NCBI GenBank assembly: GCA_029379385.1
Contig: CM055605.1
Coordinates: 6,669,001-6,733,000 of the forward strand
Direction: 5' to 3'
Length of the DNA: 64,000 nt
Source of the DNA: Quillaja saponaria
Lineage: Eukaryota > Streptophyta > Magnoliopsida > Fabales > Quillajaceae
In this document: positions 47,221 through 63,867 of the stretch, piece after piece
Position numbering within the stretch: position 1 is the stretch's first letter
Layout: the number at the start of each line of letters is the position of its first letter
Program-made: the position numbers and the translations under genes
The notes under the pieces: model-generated
The model's input: only the letters and a program-made list of their open reading frames with translations
What the model was told of the DNA's origin: nothing
Database searches by the model: none

Positions 47221-50200
47221 TCAGTCCTCCTCCATAGGCACGTCTGGAATATCAAACCTATCTTCTTCAATACTGTTTATCACAGAAATGTGAGAGGGTA
47301 TCGGGATGTCAAGGAAACTAGATTTTACACCACCAATTTAAATCTAAGGAGGAAAAAAAAACCAATAGATATGAAAATAACAACGATAAGAATCAGAAGC
47401 AAGCACCAATTTAAAAACACTGCCTGATGGATATCCAATTTTTTGCATTTATGGCCATTAACTCTAAATATGACATTTGTGTTTCTGTCATTTATGAGAT
47501 ATGGGTGGTTTTCTTATTTAATGGTACTCAATTTAATTAATGCACTGAATATCCACCTATTCCCACTTCTGAAATATGTTCCTCCCGCTTGAAAACTACA
47601 TTACAAAGGGCAGAAAAGAATTGAAAATAAAAATTGAAAGCGAAGGATATATGTCAATGAAAGATCATCCTCCTTTTCATCACGATTTCGGCTGTTATCC
47701 AGCTCCCAAATAATTACTGGAGTAATCTGCATTTAAAAGATAAAGATCATATATTACCACAAATTTGATGAATTAAACAAGCATTGAAGACAATGCACTT
47801 ACTTTTTTATGCTTTTTCTTTTCAAGCATAACTCTTAGGCTATCCTTATCCTCCTCCTTCAATTGATTTTTGTACCTGAAAGTAACACATCGAACAGCAG
47901 ATGATTGAAAAGCTACAACATAATCAATTCAGTGATATGACTTAGTGCAGCAATAGCTTCAAAATGGGATAAAAATAACAGAATATGTAGCCCTGACGAT
48001 TTAGCCAACAAGACAAATAAGTGTAATATAATGTCTGTTTATGTACAAGCAAGCAATAATTAGAAAAGGTGGGCGTTCTACATTACACTAAGTAATTCAA
48101 AAAATTTCTAAAATATACAATAGGACCTCAGTATGCAAATTCTTTTTGATGGAAAGTAGGAAATTCATTAAATGGACAAGGATGAAGTACATGCAAACAG
48201 AGTAGATCACAGATATAACAGGGACCTCTTATAGCCAGATCAGTTAGATTCATAGAAGAAAAAGCTAAGGAAGCTAAGCTACCAAAAGTTCCCTCTCTTT
48301 TTACAGATTCACATCCAAGGATGTTAAAAGTAGAAAAACTGTATGATGAGTCGAAAGTAGAATGATCAGCGAGGTTTTGTTTAACATAATCACTTGCAGG
48401 CTATACCCTTCGACCACAATTGAAGCCATGAAAACTGGACCATATATTTTGATGTGTTAATATAATGTGCGTGTTTATTTATGTGAACGTGCAAGCGATA
48501 CAAGGAAAAAGTGTGCCATGAACATTTACTAATTACTCAGTAACTCAAACATGTTTTAAAATATACAATGCCTCCAGAACCTCGATAGGTAACTCAATAT
48601 GCTAAAAATAAACAATAATAAAGTAGAATGCAATATAGGGAACCAGTAACCTTAGTACAAAAGCAAGAAGTGACTGGTGCCATATAACAGGCATCATTCT
48701 TGTATCTTCAAGAAACCTCATAAAATGAGCAACAACAGCATCAACTACGGGGATTGGCAAAGCATATTTTTTCTCCAAAAGAAGCTTTATAAAATAGCTG
48801 CAAGTATTTACAAAGGTGAAATTATAAAGTACTTTGCACAAAATATTGCAACAAAAAGAGACAGGAAGGTGGCTTAACTATTCTGAACATTAGAATGGTA
48901 AAAAGAATGATTCACCAGCTTAATTATTTCTGTAAACAATCACTAGTTCATTACTGTTAATAATATATACGGTACTTAAAGCAATGATGAATTCAATAAT
49001 ACCAACAGTCGTGTTTCTTCTCTCCTTACTATCAAGAATTCATCCTATTTTTGTTTATGTCTCTCGTTTTTGCCCACTTATTCTCTGACATAATTAAGTA
49101 GATAATCAAAATTTCAACTTAAGTATTGCTACATATATCATCTTAGGGACAAAATAGGATAGTGCACATAAAATGTGCCACGTCATCAGCTCTATCTAAA
49201 AGTAACATCTTCCTCTTCAGCATTTGTCGAGCTACAATGTTTCTATGTTTTCTTTTTTTTCTTTTCATTTTTTTTTATCATAGCATTCTTGGTCTTCCTA
49301 GCACCCCATGGGTACTCTCCCCTGAGTTTTCTCCCCTTACCAACGACACTTTCATTTATCTTCATGTGACTTCATAGTACATGATTAAATCTTTACACTT
49401 TAAACTTTGCTATATATCTTATAGAACCAGATGTTCTATCATCTATGTCATAAAGTACAACAATGTTCTTCAACTCCAATTTCTACCATTGCACAAGACT
49501 CTATCTACACTTCTTTATTTTCCGGAACCAGTCTACTCTTGGCCTGCTGGAGCCGGAAAATGACAAACTTCTTTTCAGCCTTATTCTTCTTTTAGTTTTT
49601 TTTCCAATTGAACATTGAAGATCCATTTCCAAAAAACTAATGCCACGAAAGACTCGCGGACCAATTTCAGACAAGCAAACTGAAGTTTTAAATGGTTACA
49701 TGTTCTTTCAATAAGAAAGAATACCTTGTTTTTCCACAGAATTCCATCTCTGCAAGAAAAAGTAATGCAACACTGCAATAGCATTCAGAAGTTAGTGTCA
49801 GATATCACTTGCATCAAATTTAAATCATTTGCATGAATTTTAACAGCGTAAACATGATTACAAAGACTCGGCACCTTCATTAACTCCAAAACTATTATGT
49901 TAGTTTCCAAGATTTCAAAAAACAAAATACTAACATGATTCATTTCATTAACAATTATGAGGGAGAACTTGTAGCAAAGAAGTGTTGAAGTTCAAAAATC
50001 AAAAATGCCTTCAAAATATTAAAAATGATAAGGAATGGGCAAATAGCAGAATTCAAAGGATTTCCATTACATGTGCACGTAAAATGCATTTCTGTATTCT
50101 TTCAGCAATACATCATAATACAACTTCACAAGTTAAATCCAGATTGTCCACCCCACCCCAATGGTGAACACAACAGTCCATTCTGCTCAAAAAGGAAAAG

Positions 50201-52604
50201 GTACAGATTGTTGCTATCATTTTTGTGCTTAGAAATCTTCTTGACATACCTTGAATGAAGTACAGGAATTTTTACTTTTTTTATAAGGCTCCCAATAATG
50301 TCTGCTTCCCTTTGAGTACATGTGCGAGACTGTAAATAAGAAAAAGAAAAACATTTTACTAAACCCGAAAGACCTATGTCAAAATCAAGAATTATTTCAG
50401 AGCATGCCATGAAACTGAAGCTCCGTTACCTTTTCCAGTTCGATTTGAATTACTATATCATATTAATTGGTGTCATAGAAGTGTTGTAAATAGAGAATAT
50501 GAATAACAAACACACTGATATCAAGAATCAAATACCTACATTACGTGAACAATCAAGTCAAAAGAAGAGGAACTTTTTTGTCTTTTCATGTATAATATGA
50601 ATCTAAGAATCTGCCTTCACCCTTGCACATGGTCAAGTGTTCTTTTTATGATTCACTTCTCAAATAATGAGTGTACTTTCCAATCCTTTTTCCACCTATC
50701 TTACAGGTCTTTTTTTTTTTCTTTATTTGTTTTGTATATATTAAAGTATCTTTTTTTCCTTTTTCACTTGTTGGACAAATATTTTTCTTGACATGAAATC
50801 GTAAGATCACAATAATGTTTTGTGCGAAGAGATACCGACCATTTAGGAAGATTCTAAGCACATTACATAGAAGAGAAAATAATCGGGTAAATAAATTTTG
50901 CTTAGGGTCACAAGTCATAATATGGCAAACCTCCCCAGTAATTGAGAAAGTAATCTTCTAGTTGCATACTAACTAGCTTCCTTGTTAATTTAACCACTAA
51001 GTACTTCAATTACTAAAAGTAAAAAGAACACAAAGCCATCTGAATTGTTCATGTATTAGTAGAAACCAGACATCAAGAGATACAATGAAGTGGTGGCATC
51101 AACCAATGGAAAATTAACAGTTTAACATGGCTATTTTAGTAAGATAAAATTAATAGCAATTAATTGGGTGGTGTTAAGTAAAGGAAAATTATGGATGATT
51201 TAATACCTCGCAAAGTGGAAATAATAGTCCCTTAAAGAATGCAGCAGGTTTATAGAGACACTTTTTTAATGCTTGATATAGATTAAGATGCAGTCGCTTG
51301 TTCTTGCTTATGTCCTTTCTCACTCGCGGGAGCAAGACAAGCTTGTAGAAGCGTTCTGCCTTTCTTGAGTTCATATTAGAGGCAAAAAATCTAGTTGCTT
51401 GAAATGCATTAGGTGACCAGTTCTCAGGTTTAGTTAAATGGAGGGCTTCCTCCCATAGTTGCATTGAAGGGATGTGTTTGAGAGCTTTAGGCAATTTTCC
51501 TGCTGTATATCTACTAAGAAGCATTCCAACTCTGCATAGGTTTTTCAATAGACACCATTAAGATGAAATCTTCTGTAGTGTTTAGTTCCAAAAGTACCAT
51601 TGTCCAACTACATGTCGACGGTTCTTACAAAATTTATATAAAAGAAACGTGGAACATCCAGGAAACTTTAGAACTGAAAAGTTTTATTCTTCTAATTATG
51701 AATAGTAGAAAAATGTTACGTAGAACCGTAGAAGTAATAATTACATAACGGGCTTACCCTGTGTATAAATCTTCTAAGGATTTGTCCAACTTTGGAAACG
51801 GTTGATTTTCTGAAAACAAAAAATAACAATGCAAGCTCATAACAATAGCTTTAAAGGAAACTGATGCTCAAAATAATTTATCTAAAGTAAGAAAAGAATA
51901 TACATAAAATTCAAATTTAAGTTTACCAGAAGCAACATTTGTATCTTTTTCCCTTATTCTTTTAACAATGTGGTCAACAATTGTGTTCTGCTGACTGCTG
52001 CCCTCTGATAGTAGCTCCTCCAGTAATCTCTCATCCTTCTCATCAATCTCATCCTGTAAATCGAAAGAAAAAGACATAAAGGGGGCAAACATATAATCAC
52101 AAGGATGAAAAACATAAAAAGAACCATATCCCACATACATAGTGGGATTAAATTAAATAAACATATGTAGCTAAAACTTCTTTCTTTCTTTTTTTTTAAT
52201 TTTTGTAAAAAAAATTTCCAGATATTCTCAGCAACCAAAGAGTACAAAAACAAATATAAGACAAATAGAAAGCAAAAATAAATCAAACTGAAGTTACTCA
52301 CTTCATTACCACCAAATTGACTATGACATTCAGAGACTTCCTCAAATTCATCCATGTATGGCTCTTCCTCACCTAAAACGAAAAAATCATTAGGGTTTTC
52401 TTGGATCTCAGACCCATCCACTATCTCCTTCTGCTGAATCAAAGCTTCCTTCAGGATTTTCGAACTCATGTCAGATGATATCAGGTTTTCTTCCTTCTGG
52501 TGCTGCTTAAGAGTTTTGAATCGCTTCCTCGTAGTGATGGACTCGTCTCCATTTGGAAGGAACTGCTCAGGATTCTGATGTCTCTGCCTCCTCCCCTTCG
52601 CCAT
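47221..52604 (-). CDS. ENP1: Bystin, 40S ribosome assembly factor, copy 2 (tandem paralogue)
   Basis: Exons 52302-52604, 51927-52053, 51758-51809, 51207-51531, 50250-50329, 49725-49772, 48651-48797, 47803-47875, 47651-47726 and 47221-47297 give 435 residues without a stop. Exon number, phases and most lengths equal copy 1; exon 4 is one codon shorter (AFQAT against AMYQAT) and exons 1 and 10 differ by whole codons. Conserved blocks include [49 protein letters not shown] and [16 protein letters not shown], and the C-terminus [15 protein letters not shown] is identical. It differs where copy 1 looks typical: EKKKHKKITPVIIWELDNS against [19 protein letters not shown]. Exon 7 is followed by a weak GTTACT donor. 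It appears functional but under looser constraint; expression is unknown. Confidence 0.92.
47298..47650 (-). other. U12-type AT-AC intron, bystin copy 2 intron 9
   Basis: Donor ATATCCTTC and branch plus acceptor TTCCTTGACATCCCGATAC match the copy 1 intron and the U12 AT-AC consensus. The phase is the same as in copy 1. The intron is 353 bases, less than half of copy 1, yet the splice signals are kept while the interiors have diverged. Confidence 0.85.
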
Positions 52605-53007
52605 TGATTGAAACAGAGAAGACGCTCTCGTCTCTTTTTCTTCAAAACCCTTGATTTTTTTTCCCCAAACCTGAGGCGGGAGTTGAGGCTTGCGGCTTAA
52701 GTTAGTAGAGTAGCAAGCTAGCATATATCAATACTTCAGTATCTAGTTTCCTACTTATATAATATTTATTATATTAATATTTTTTACTCATTTTAATTAA
52801 TTTAAAAAAAAAAAAAAACTTAAACTCTTTTACCCTTTTTATCCATCGCACTAAACAATGTTAATTATTAATTTTATATTTATATTTACTATTCTAAAAA
52901 TGAGAGTCTCCTACTTTATAATACTTATTATGTTAAATATTTTTTAATAATTTCAATTAATTAAGAAAAAAAGAAAATTACTTTTGAAAGACTTGAACTC
53001 TTTTAAT

Positions 53008-53390
53008 GCCCCTATTTGGTTTGGCTTTTAGAATAATTTTTGAGTTTAAGCTCTTCTATGAAGTGTTTGGTGATAGAGGTTTCATTTTTTAAAATTACAA
53101 AAAAAATATTTTTGGACTTTAGTACTAATAGAAAACAAGAAAAATATTTAAAATAATTTTTAATAATTATTTTATTTGAAAAAATATAACCATGATAATT
53201 AAATATTAAAATAGTTTTTTTTAATAATTTTAATTCTCAATATCTTTTATGAAAAACTAAAATAAAATAACTTTTTTATATCCCACGACGCTTTTATGTA
53301 ACTTCAGTTTTTCAAATCTTTATAAAATATTTTTTAAATATCTCTGCATGAAAAGTATTATTACTTAACACTTTTACACACAGCTTATAA
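53008..53390. mobile_element. hAT-like MITE, copy 2 (family B), right end eroded
   Basis: The interior aligns with the 8473-8888 element (AATATAACCATGATAATTAAA against AATATAACCATAATATTTGTT; the phrase TTTTATATC near the middle; TTTTACACA near the right end). The left end GCCCCTATTTGGTTTGGC keeps the family look; a matching inverted right end is missing. Confidence 0.45.
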
Positions 53391-55568
53391 AAGATTTATA
53401 ACTTATATTAATTAGGAGTAGACTTAAATTATATTTGATCATATCCTTTTTTAGGCCAATTCACTTTTTTTTTTTTTTTTTTTATAATTACTAACATTTT
53501 TCAAATTAGCTTTATTTTCAACTTGTTTAATAAAATAAGTCGAACTCAATCTTTTTAAAACTCGTCACGGAAGCTTGCGAGCATAACTCGTTTAATTAAT
53601 AACACATATCAAAGCTGGACTTAATTAAGTCCAACCTCTTTCATATAGGGATGGAGATTTGATATGTTGGATCCAGTAGAACTGGATCTTTTTTTTTTCT
53701 TTTTTTCTTTTTTTTCATATAACAAATTTATAAATTATATTTAATTAGAACAATGATTCGTTAAGTTTAAATTGCACTTGAATTTGATTAGTTGTTGAAC
53801 ACAAAAATTATGTATAAGCTGAAGAAAAACATACAAGATAAGCCAGACTAGAGATTAGTTGAATCCAACTTGAATCGGATTTTGTCTCATTCATATTTTT
53901 GGTAAGGTATAATCAAGCATGTGTTAACTTGTGTCAAGTGCGAACGCTAAAACTCTACATAAAATGTTGAGGGTGAACGTCTGATGCCAAAGTTACTCAG
54001 TAAATGAGTCTTCAATCCCTAAAACTGACTATGTAGTGTACTTTATTAGCTGGGTTATAGGTGGGCATGCTTGAATCATTTGTTGGATCCTTCAATCATT
54101 TTTATTGGAGATATGCTAAGCAGAAAGAAATCAATGCCCAAAAATAATAAGACTGAGTTTTAGTGCCTAATTTTTTTATTTTATTTTTTTGTGTCACAGT
54201 GATCTTCATAAGGCTTCTTATTTTCTTGTCATGTTCTCCAAAGTAAATGGGAAAATTATGAAAAATTTTAGATTATGAAAAAAATCTTACAATAAATTAA
54301 CAAGATTAATAAGTCTTATTTTTATTAATTTTTTTAAAAAAATAAGTCAATTTACTAATGCATATAATGACCAATTTTACTCTTTAGTTAACAAGCTCAT
54401 TAAATTTTAGTTTTGGAATGTATAATTATTTTTAAATACAAGTAGAAGAGTTTAACTCTTTTTTGAAAAGTAAAATTTTATTTTATTTTATAAAATTATC
54501 TTTTATCTTAAATTTAAATGGAATACAACCCTAATAAAAATATAATGTATGTAAAATACAACTTCAAATAGAGAAAACTTATTTTATTTATAAAATATTA
54601 TTTTTTAAATTCTAATTTTAATCTATCTTCATAACTCGTGAGTGAAAATAATATTAATATTTAAGTTAAAAACTAACAATAAAAATAGTTGTAATATAAA
54701 ATAATAAATAAAAAGTTTAAATTAATCTAATCTACAACAAATTAGAATGATATAAGTTACTGAAGAGAAAAGAATATAAAATGAAAGAAATAAGAACAAT
54801 TAATATGAGAATTACAATTATTTAATATCATATCAACTAAAATGTAAATTTTATATTATATAATTGTTATGGATAAAATGACTGATTTCAAAGAAAAAAA
54901 CAGGACTTATTGATCATGTAGACTTACTGTAAGATTTTTTCAAAATTTAAAATATAAAGGAGAATGTTTTTTCTTATTTTTTCCAAACTAGTCATCTCCT
55001 TTGTTTCATATTGTGCTCATTTCCAAAGTAAATGGACCAAGCACGCTTCTCTTGGTATTGGTTTTCTATTTATCCCTTGGTATAATTATTTACACAACCA
55101 ATATTCTTTCATAATTACGATTTATTTATATTTTAAAAAATTATATTTATTATATCTTAATCAAATTTTATTAATTTAACTGAAGAGAAGATTACTCGAG
55201 ATGAATGTAATATATATATATATAACCGCTAAATAAAAAATTATTATTATTTTTAACTAATATTAGTAGAACATTTGTTAAAAAAAAAAAAAAAAAAAAC
55301 CAATAAAATTTATGACTTACCATTTATGCCATATTAATTTGTATAATTTCATTCAATATCATTTACTTTCAATTGATTTCAGAATTACGATTTCATAATA
55401 TTGGCAATAATTCCAAACCTTTCATTCCATATTGCAAAAATTGCCTTTAAAATAACCCTCCCTAACCACCTCAAAAAGCCATGCCAAAGCCTGAAAGACA
55501 CAAATTACTACAATCTGATCGTGTTCTTGGTAAATCATCAATTCTTATCAGCCTTGGTGCTCCACCAT

Positions 55569-55951
55569 GATCAGTTTGTAGGAAGTTTTAGCTACAGACT
55601 CAGCCAACTGCTAGCATGAGACTAATGAATGTCTTATAAGCATATAAAACACTGCAAACCGGTCGTGCATGCATGTTCATGGCGTATCATATGATAATTG
55701 ATATAACCATCTGATTAATTGATGATATGCCATGAACAATGACCAGTTTATATTAAGTTTTACAAACTTGAAGAGCAATCGGTTAATGGAAATTTCTCAA
55801 CTACAACGACCGGAAGGGAACAGCTTTTTCTAACCATAAAACACTATTAATTGGTCGTGGTCATGGCTTGTCATATGTCAATCGAAGCATTTGATTAGTT
55901 TATGATTTATGATATGCCATGAACAGCGATCGGTTTGAAGGAAGTTTTAGC
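55569..55951. repeat. Tandem units with imperfect hairpins
   Basis: A phrase of the form GATCAGTTTGTAGGAAGTTT occurs at 55569, 55741 (GACCAGTTTATATTAAGTTT) and 55928 (GATCGGTTTGAAGGAAGTTT). Before the second and third copies lies an inverted repeat: GTTCATGGCGTATCAT (about 55675-55690) faces ATGATATGCCATGAAC (about 55722-55737), extended by AAACCGGTC/GACCAGTTT; and GGTCATGGCTTGTCAT (about 55859-55874) faces ATGATATGCCATGAAC (about 55909-55924). Each forms a stem of roughly 25 pairs with a loop of 30-40 bases. Confidence 0.6.
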
Positions 55952-56564
55952 AGATTTCAGCTTGGCTTGTGAACACGAACCACTACAAATTGACATCGTT
56001 CAAGACTTGTCGTATGTAGTTAATTCCACGGACAACGGCATGTTTATGGCAAGTGTTATGATTCAGATTAATCAGAAGTTTGTGTCTGTGTATGCTGCAC
56101 ATTCTTTTACTTATATTTGTGCTTCTATAGGTCTGCTTGTTTTTAGAATTAGTTTTTTATGTTATTAGGCTAACAAAACCTCAGGCATAATAAGCATAAC
56201 AACCAAATTTTGTTATTGTGTCGTTTTCACTAGGTACTCCCTTTTATCTTCCTGCAAAATTCACATAAACTACTATGTAGCTAACTGGTTATAACACATT
56301 CATGCCGATAGAGGTCAGAGGAGGTCAGAGGAGAACATCTTTACGAAAATGCTATATATTTTTGTTCATAGAAAGAATATACAGAGAAGGCAGGTGTAGC
56401 CATGCATGAAAGTATACCAACACTCATCATCCTTACATGACAAAAGGATATAAATTATCAAAATACTGCAGACTCATTAAACCGAATGAGTTCTCGTAAG
56501 AAAGGGAAAGCTCTTGAAACAGAGAACTGTTTGATAATCCCTGTGCTTTTGTGGAGGTAAGCTT

Positions 56565-60528
<3,964 letters not shown>

Positions 60529-61919
60529 CTTTAGTAGTGAATGTTATTGCTGTCCTTTTAGAAAATCTACAACGAAATTAGAAAAGAAAATTAGCATACC
60601 TAAATCTATTAAAATGAAAAAAAAAAAACAAGAGCATCTTTCTTCATCTGTGCAATTTTTTCATCACAATTTACTTGCAGCCCTAGTGGTCATATGTACC
60701 ACAGTGCCAGAAAACTACCATGACTGTTTGGAAGGAGATATAAATACTGAGTCCATACGATTTCCACACATTGAAAAACCAGTTAAAGGTAAGCTTAAGC
60801 TGATGGACAACAGTAAGTTCTTAATTACATATGTACTCCAACAAGATATGGAAGAATAAATATTTAAACTTTAATACAGGAAGATTTTATCTCAGCTAAA
60901 GAAAAAGGAGCTTAAGCTGATGTTACTACAGACATACTTAGAAAAGACCCATATATCAAATAATCATTCCCATATAGAATTTAAGGGAAACAGGAAGCAG
61001 AGTAGAGAAAAGGCAGACCTTGGGTTCCAAGACTATGCAACAGTGCGCATGCAGAGGAACCAGTGGAGAGAAGCCGTAGAACAAGTGAACGAAGGAAACA
61101 GAATGAAGGGGGGAAAATAAAAAAAGCTTTTAAGTAATGGATAGAATAAAGACAGAAGGGATGGGGTTGTTGCATCAAATAATTTGTATAAGAGAAAGAG
61201 AATTACATTTTCAAGTGGATGAGCATTTGGAGGTGAGTATTTCAACCAAATCCTATCAGGAAAATGAAGTGACTCTCAGCCACAAATCCCTTGTGTGTTT
61301 CACATCCTTTCCTTCTTCATTATCATTCCCATCCCAAAAATGAAGCATAAAAGAAAATTAGGCAGAAAAAGACAGAGACTTGCACTCCCTCCATCTTGCT
61401 GATTTGAAGTAGGAAAACAACTGATGTCTGAACTGATGGAGCGAGGCTAGCGGGTTGGAAAACGGGGTTACCCGTAAAGCCCATTCTTTTTTGTGGTTGA
61501 GATAATCATATCCGATAGACTGTACGTTGAGGTATCAATCACGACCACGATTGACGTGATATTGATCAATCTTTGATGTGTTTGTACATTGCCTTGCCTC
61601 GGAGACTCTGGCTATGCTAATATTGGACCAAATAGTGTAAATAAAAAAAGATAGACCACCAAATTTTTTAATTTTTTCTTTATTTGGTTTCTTTTGAACT
61701 CTAATTATGATAGAGGACGACTTTTTTTTTTTTTTTTTTTAACGAAAAGATAGTTTACCGTTTATGTGTAGGTATGGATATTTATGTCATAATAAAAAAA
61801 TTTATGTAAATTTTACTTTTTCATGACTTTAAATATTATAATCTAGATAATCAATTAATAGAACACATATTCTTTATCACTGGGCCAACCTCTTAAAAAT
61901 TTTACTCTCATCTCCCTTC

Positions 61920-62321
61920 GAGTGTTTGGGAGTAATATGGAGGTAGAGAATAATGGAGAGTATCAAAGGTGATTAAAAAAATTATATTTATTATTTATCT
62001 TATTTTTTGTGTGGGAGGTGTGAGAATATGTTATTATATATTTTACATTTTTATCCTAAAATGTGTAATTCCAACATTAGTAGGTATTTGAGAAAAAAGA
62101 TACAAGTATATTTGTCATCATAAGCAAAATTATAATATACCTCATCTATCTTCGAAGACTCTCAATTTGAAGCAGTTAAAAATAAAAATAAAAGATTTGG
62201 AAAATACATGTATCTCTTTATTTAAAAACAAAATTGTCGAACTAAAAAAAAAGTGCCATCTCCTCTCATCTCATTTATCTCATTTTCTCTCAGTCCATTC
62301 CCCTCCATAGCTCCAAATGAG
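61920..62321. mobile_element. TIR element (MITE-like) upstream of glycolate oxidase
   Basis: The left end GAGTGTTTGGGAGTAATATG (continuing GAGG) and the reverse complement of the right end GACTCATTTGGAGCTATGGA (continuing GGG) form an imperfect inverted repeat. About 400 bases, non-coding. CTT on both sides may be a three-base target duplication but is too short to rely on. Confidence 0.45.
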
Positions 62322-63844
62322 TCCTTAGAAAAATATTGGAGTTGATAATTCCTCTCTTTTATCATTTGAATCTCCATATATATGTTTGAGTACTTAAGAC
62401 TCATTAATAATAATGCAATACGGCAATACCTAATAATTAGTCCTTACTCCTTAGAACCACCACTAACTATGGAGGCTTTTGTGTATGCTTATCAAATAAA
62501 CCCAGCCTAAGCACACTAAATAGACCAGCGCAGCGAATCACATTAATCTTCTTAATTATGACTTATGAGAACAAATCAATGATTCATTATCACGGTTGAA
62601 CAGACACTATCTCTTGTTCTCATTTTTTTATGATTCTTGTATAAATAAGCAACAGTTTCAACTGTTGTTTTTTTAGGGATATTCAAAGATACAAATTTTC
62701 AAATACCCAATAATTATTTCATGGTCTTTGTTATTACTTCAATCATAGTTAAAAGTATAATTTGATACAGTTGTAGGGTTTTCACATCTCATTCCTCGTT
62801 TCTTGGTGGTTTTGAAGGTTTCCAACTCAATTCCTTCACCGCCACCAATACCAAGCAAACCTCTGTTTGTCTCTCCCAAAAAAATTTCTATGCAAAATTC
62901 TTAAAATATGGCAAACACTTTACCTCTTTTTTTTTTTTTTTTTTTTTTTTTTCTTTTTTATGAAACTTGTAGCTCTTATTATGGGTTTGGGTATTGACAA
63001 GTTAAATTTAGATATCTTAATATTTGTCATATATAATGACTTTTACTTGTCAGACAAATATGTACCTAAACTAGAAAATTAATATATTGAAATTTAAATT
63101 TTTTTAGTGAAATGGCCATTTAGTGAAATAAAAATTCTTTGGACGTAAATTTTTGTGATCTATATTAATAGAGGCCAATTTATAAAATTTTAAAATATTC
63201 AGATGATTTGTGATTTTTCATAAAAAGATGTGAGGACATAAGTGAATTTTCAAAAAAAATAGTGAGGGCATAAGTGATATTTCAAAAAACTAGTGAGATC
63301 AAATTTATAATTTTAATATACTTATAAACAATTTTCATAAATTAGTTGAGTTAGCAATCTTGCATCCGTACCTGCATGTATCCTGAAAACATAACACAAA
63401 TATTGAAAATACTCTTATGAATATGTTTATTAAGAAATATGTATAATTATAATTTTATTATATTAATTTAGTGATGTCATGTAATCATTTAAATTAAAAT
63501 AAGAAATTAATATAAAACAAATAAATAATCATTCTAAATAGTAATTTAATTAAATAAACAATAATACTTTATAGATTTGACGAAAGCAACTCAATATTTT
63601 TACAAACTATGACAATTTAAATTATAGTTATTAATTTATTACATATCATTTTATAAATAATTGTTATTTATATCTCATTTTAAAGTTTTTATATTTGTAA
63701 TGGTTAGAAGAAACATTCAAAATAATTTAATGAATATATACATAGTGTTAACATCTATTCACATATACTTAAAAAAAAAAAAAAAAACTTGGATCAATCG
63801 CAAATTCTGAACGAATTAGAATTTGGATATTGAAATACTCGTGA

Positions 63845-63867
63845 AAATAAATAAATAAATAAATAAA
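63845..63867. repeat. (AAAT)n microsatellite
   Basis: A run of about five AAAT units. Confidence 0.85.

Larger units (their letters stand above)
52605..56564. other. Intergenic interval between bystin copy 2 and glycolate oxidase
   Basis: Contains a hAT-like MITE relative (53008-53390), long poly-T stretches near 53467 and 53690, and a tandem set of fold-back units (55569-55951). Open frames at 55401-55619 and 55935-56168 fall within or beside the fold-back units and look like chance. The last 300 bases are the probable 3' region of glycolate oxidase. Confidence 0.55.

Noticed and set aside
51954..52724. A continuous 256-residue protein on the minus strand
   Set aside because: It is bystin copy 2 exon 1 read through intron 1 into part of exon 2 in the wrong frame. 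Splicing at GTGAGT after codon 101 restores the bystin alignment.
60914..61343. Coding frames upstream of glycolate oxidase
   Set aside because: Both strands give overlapping short frames with no domain; the position is that of the gene's leader intron and promoter.
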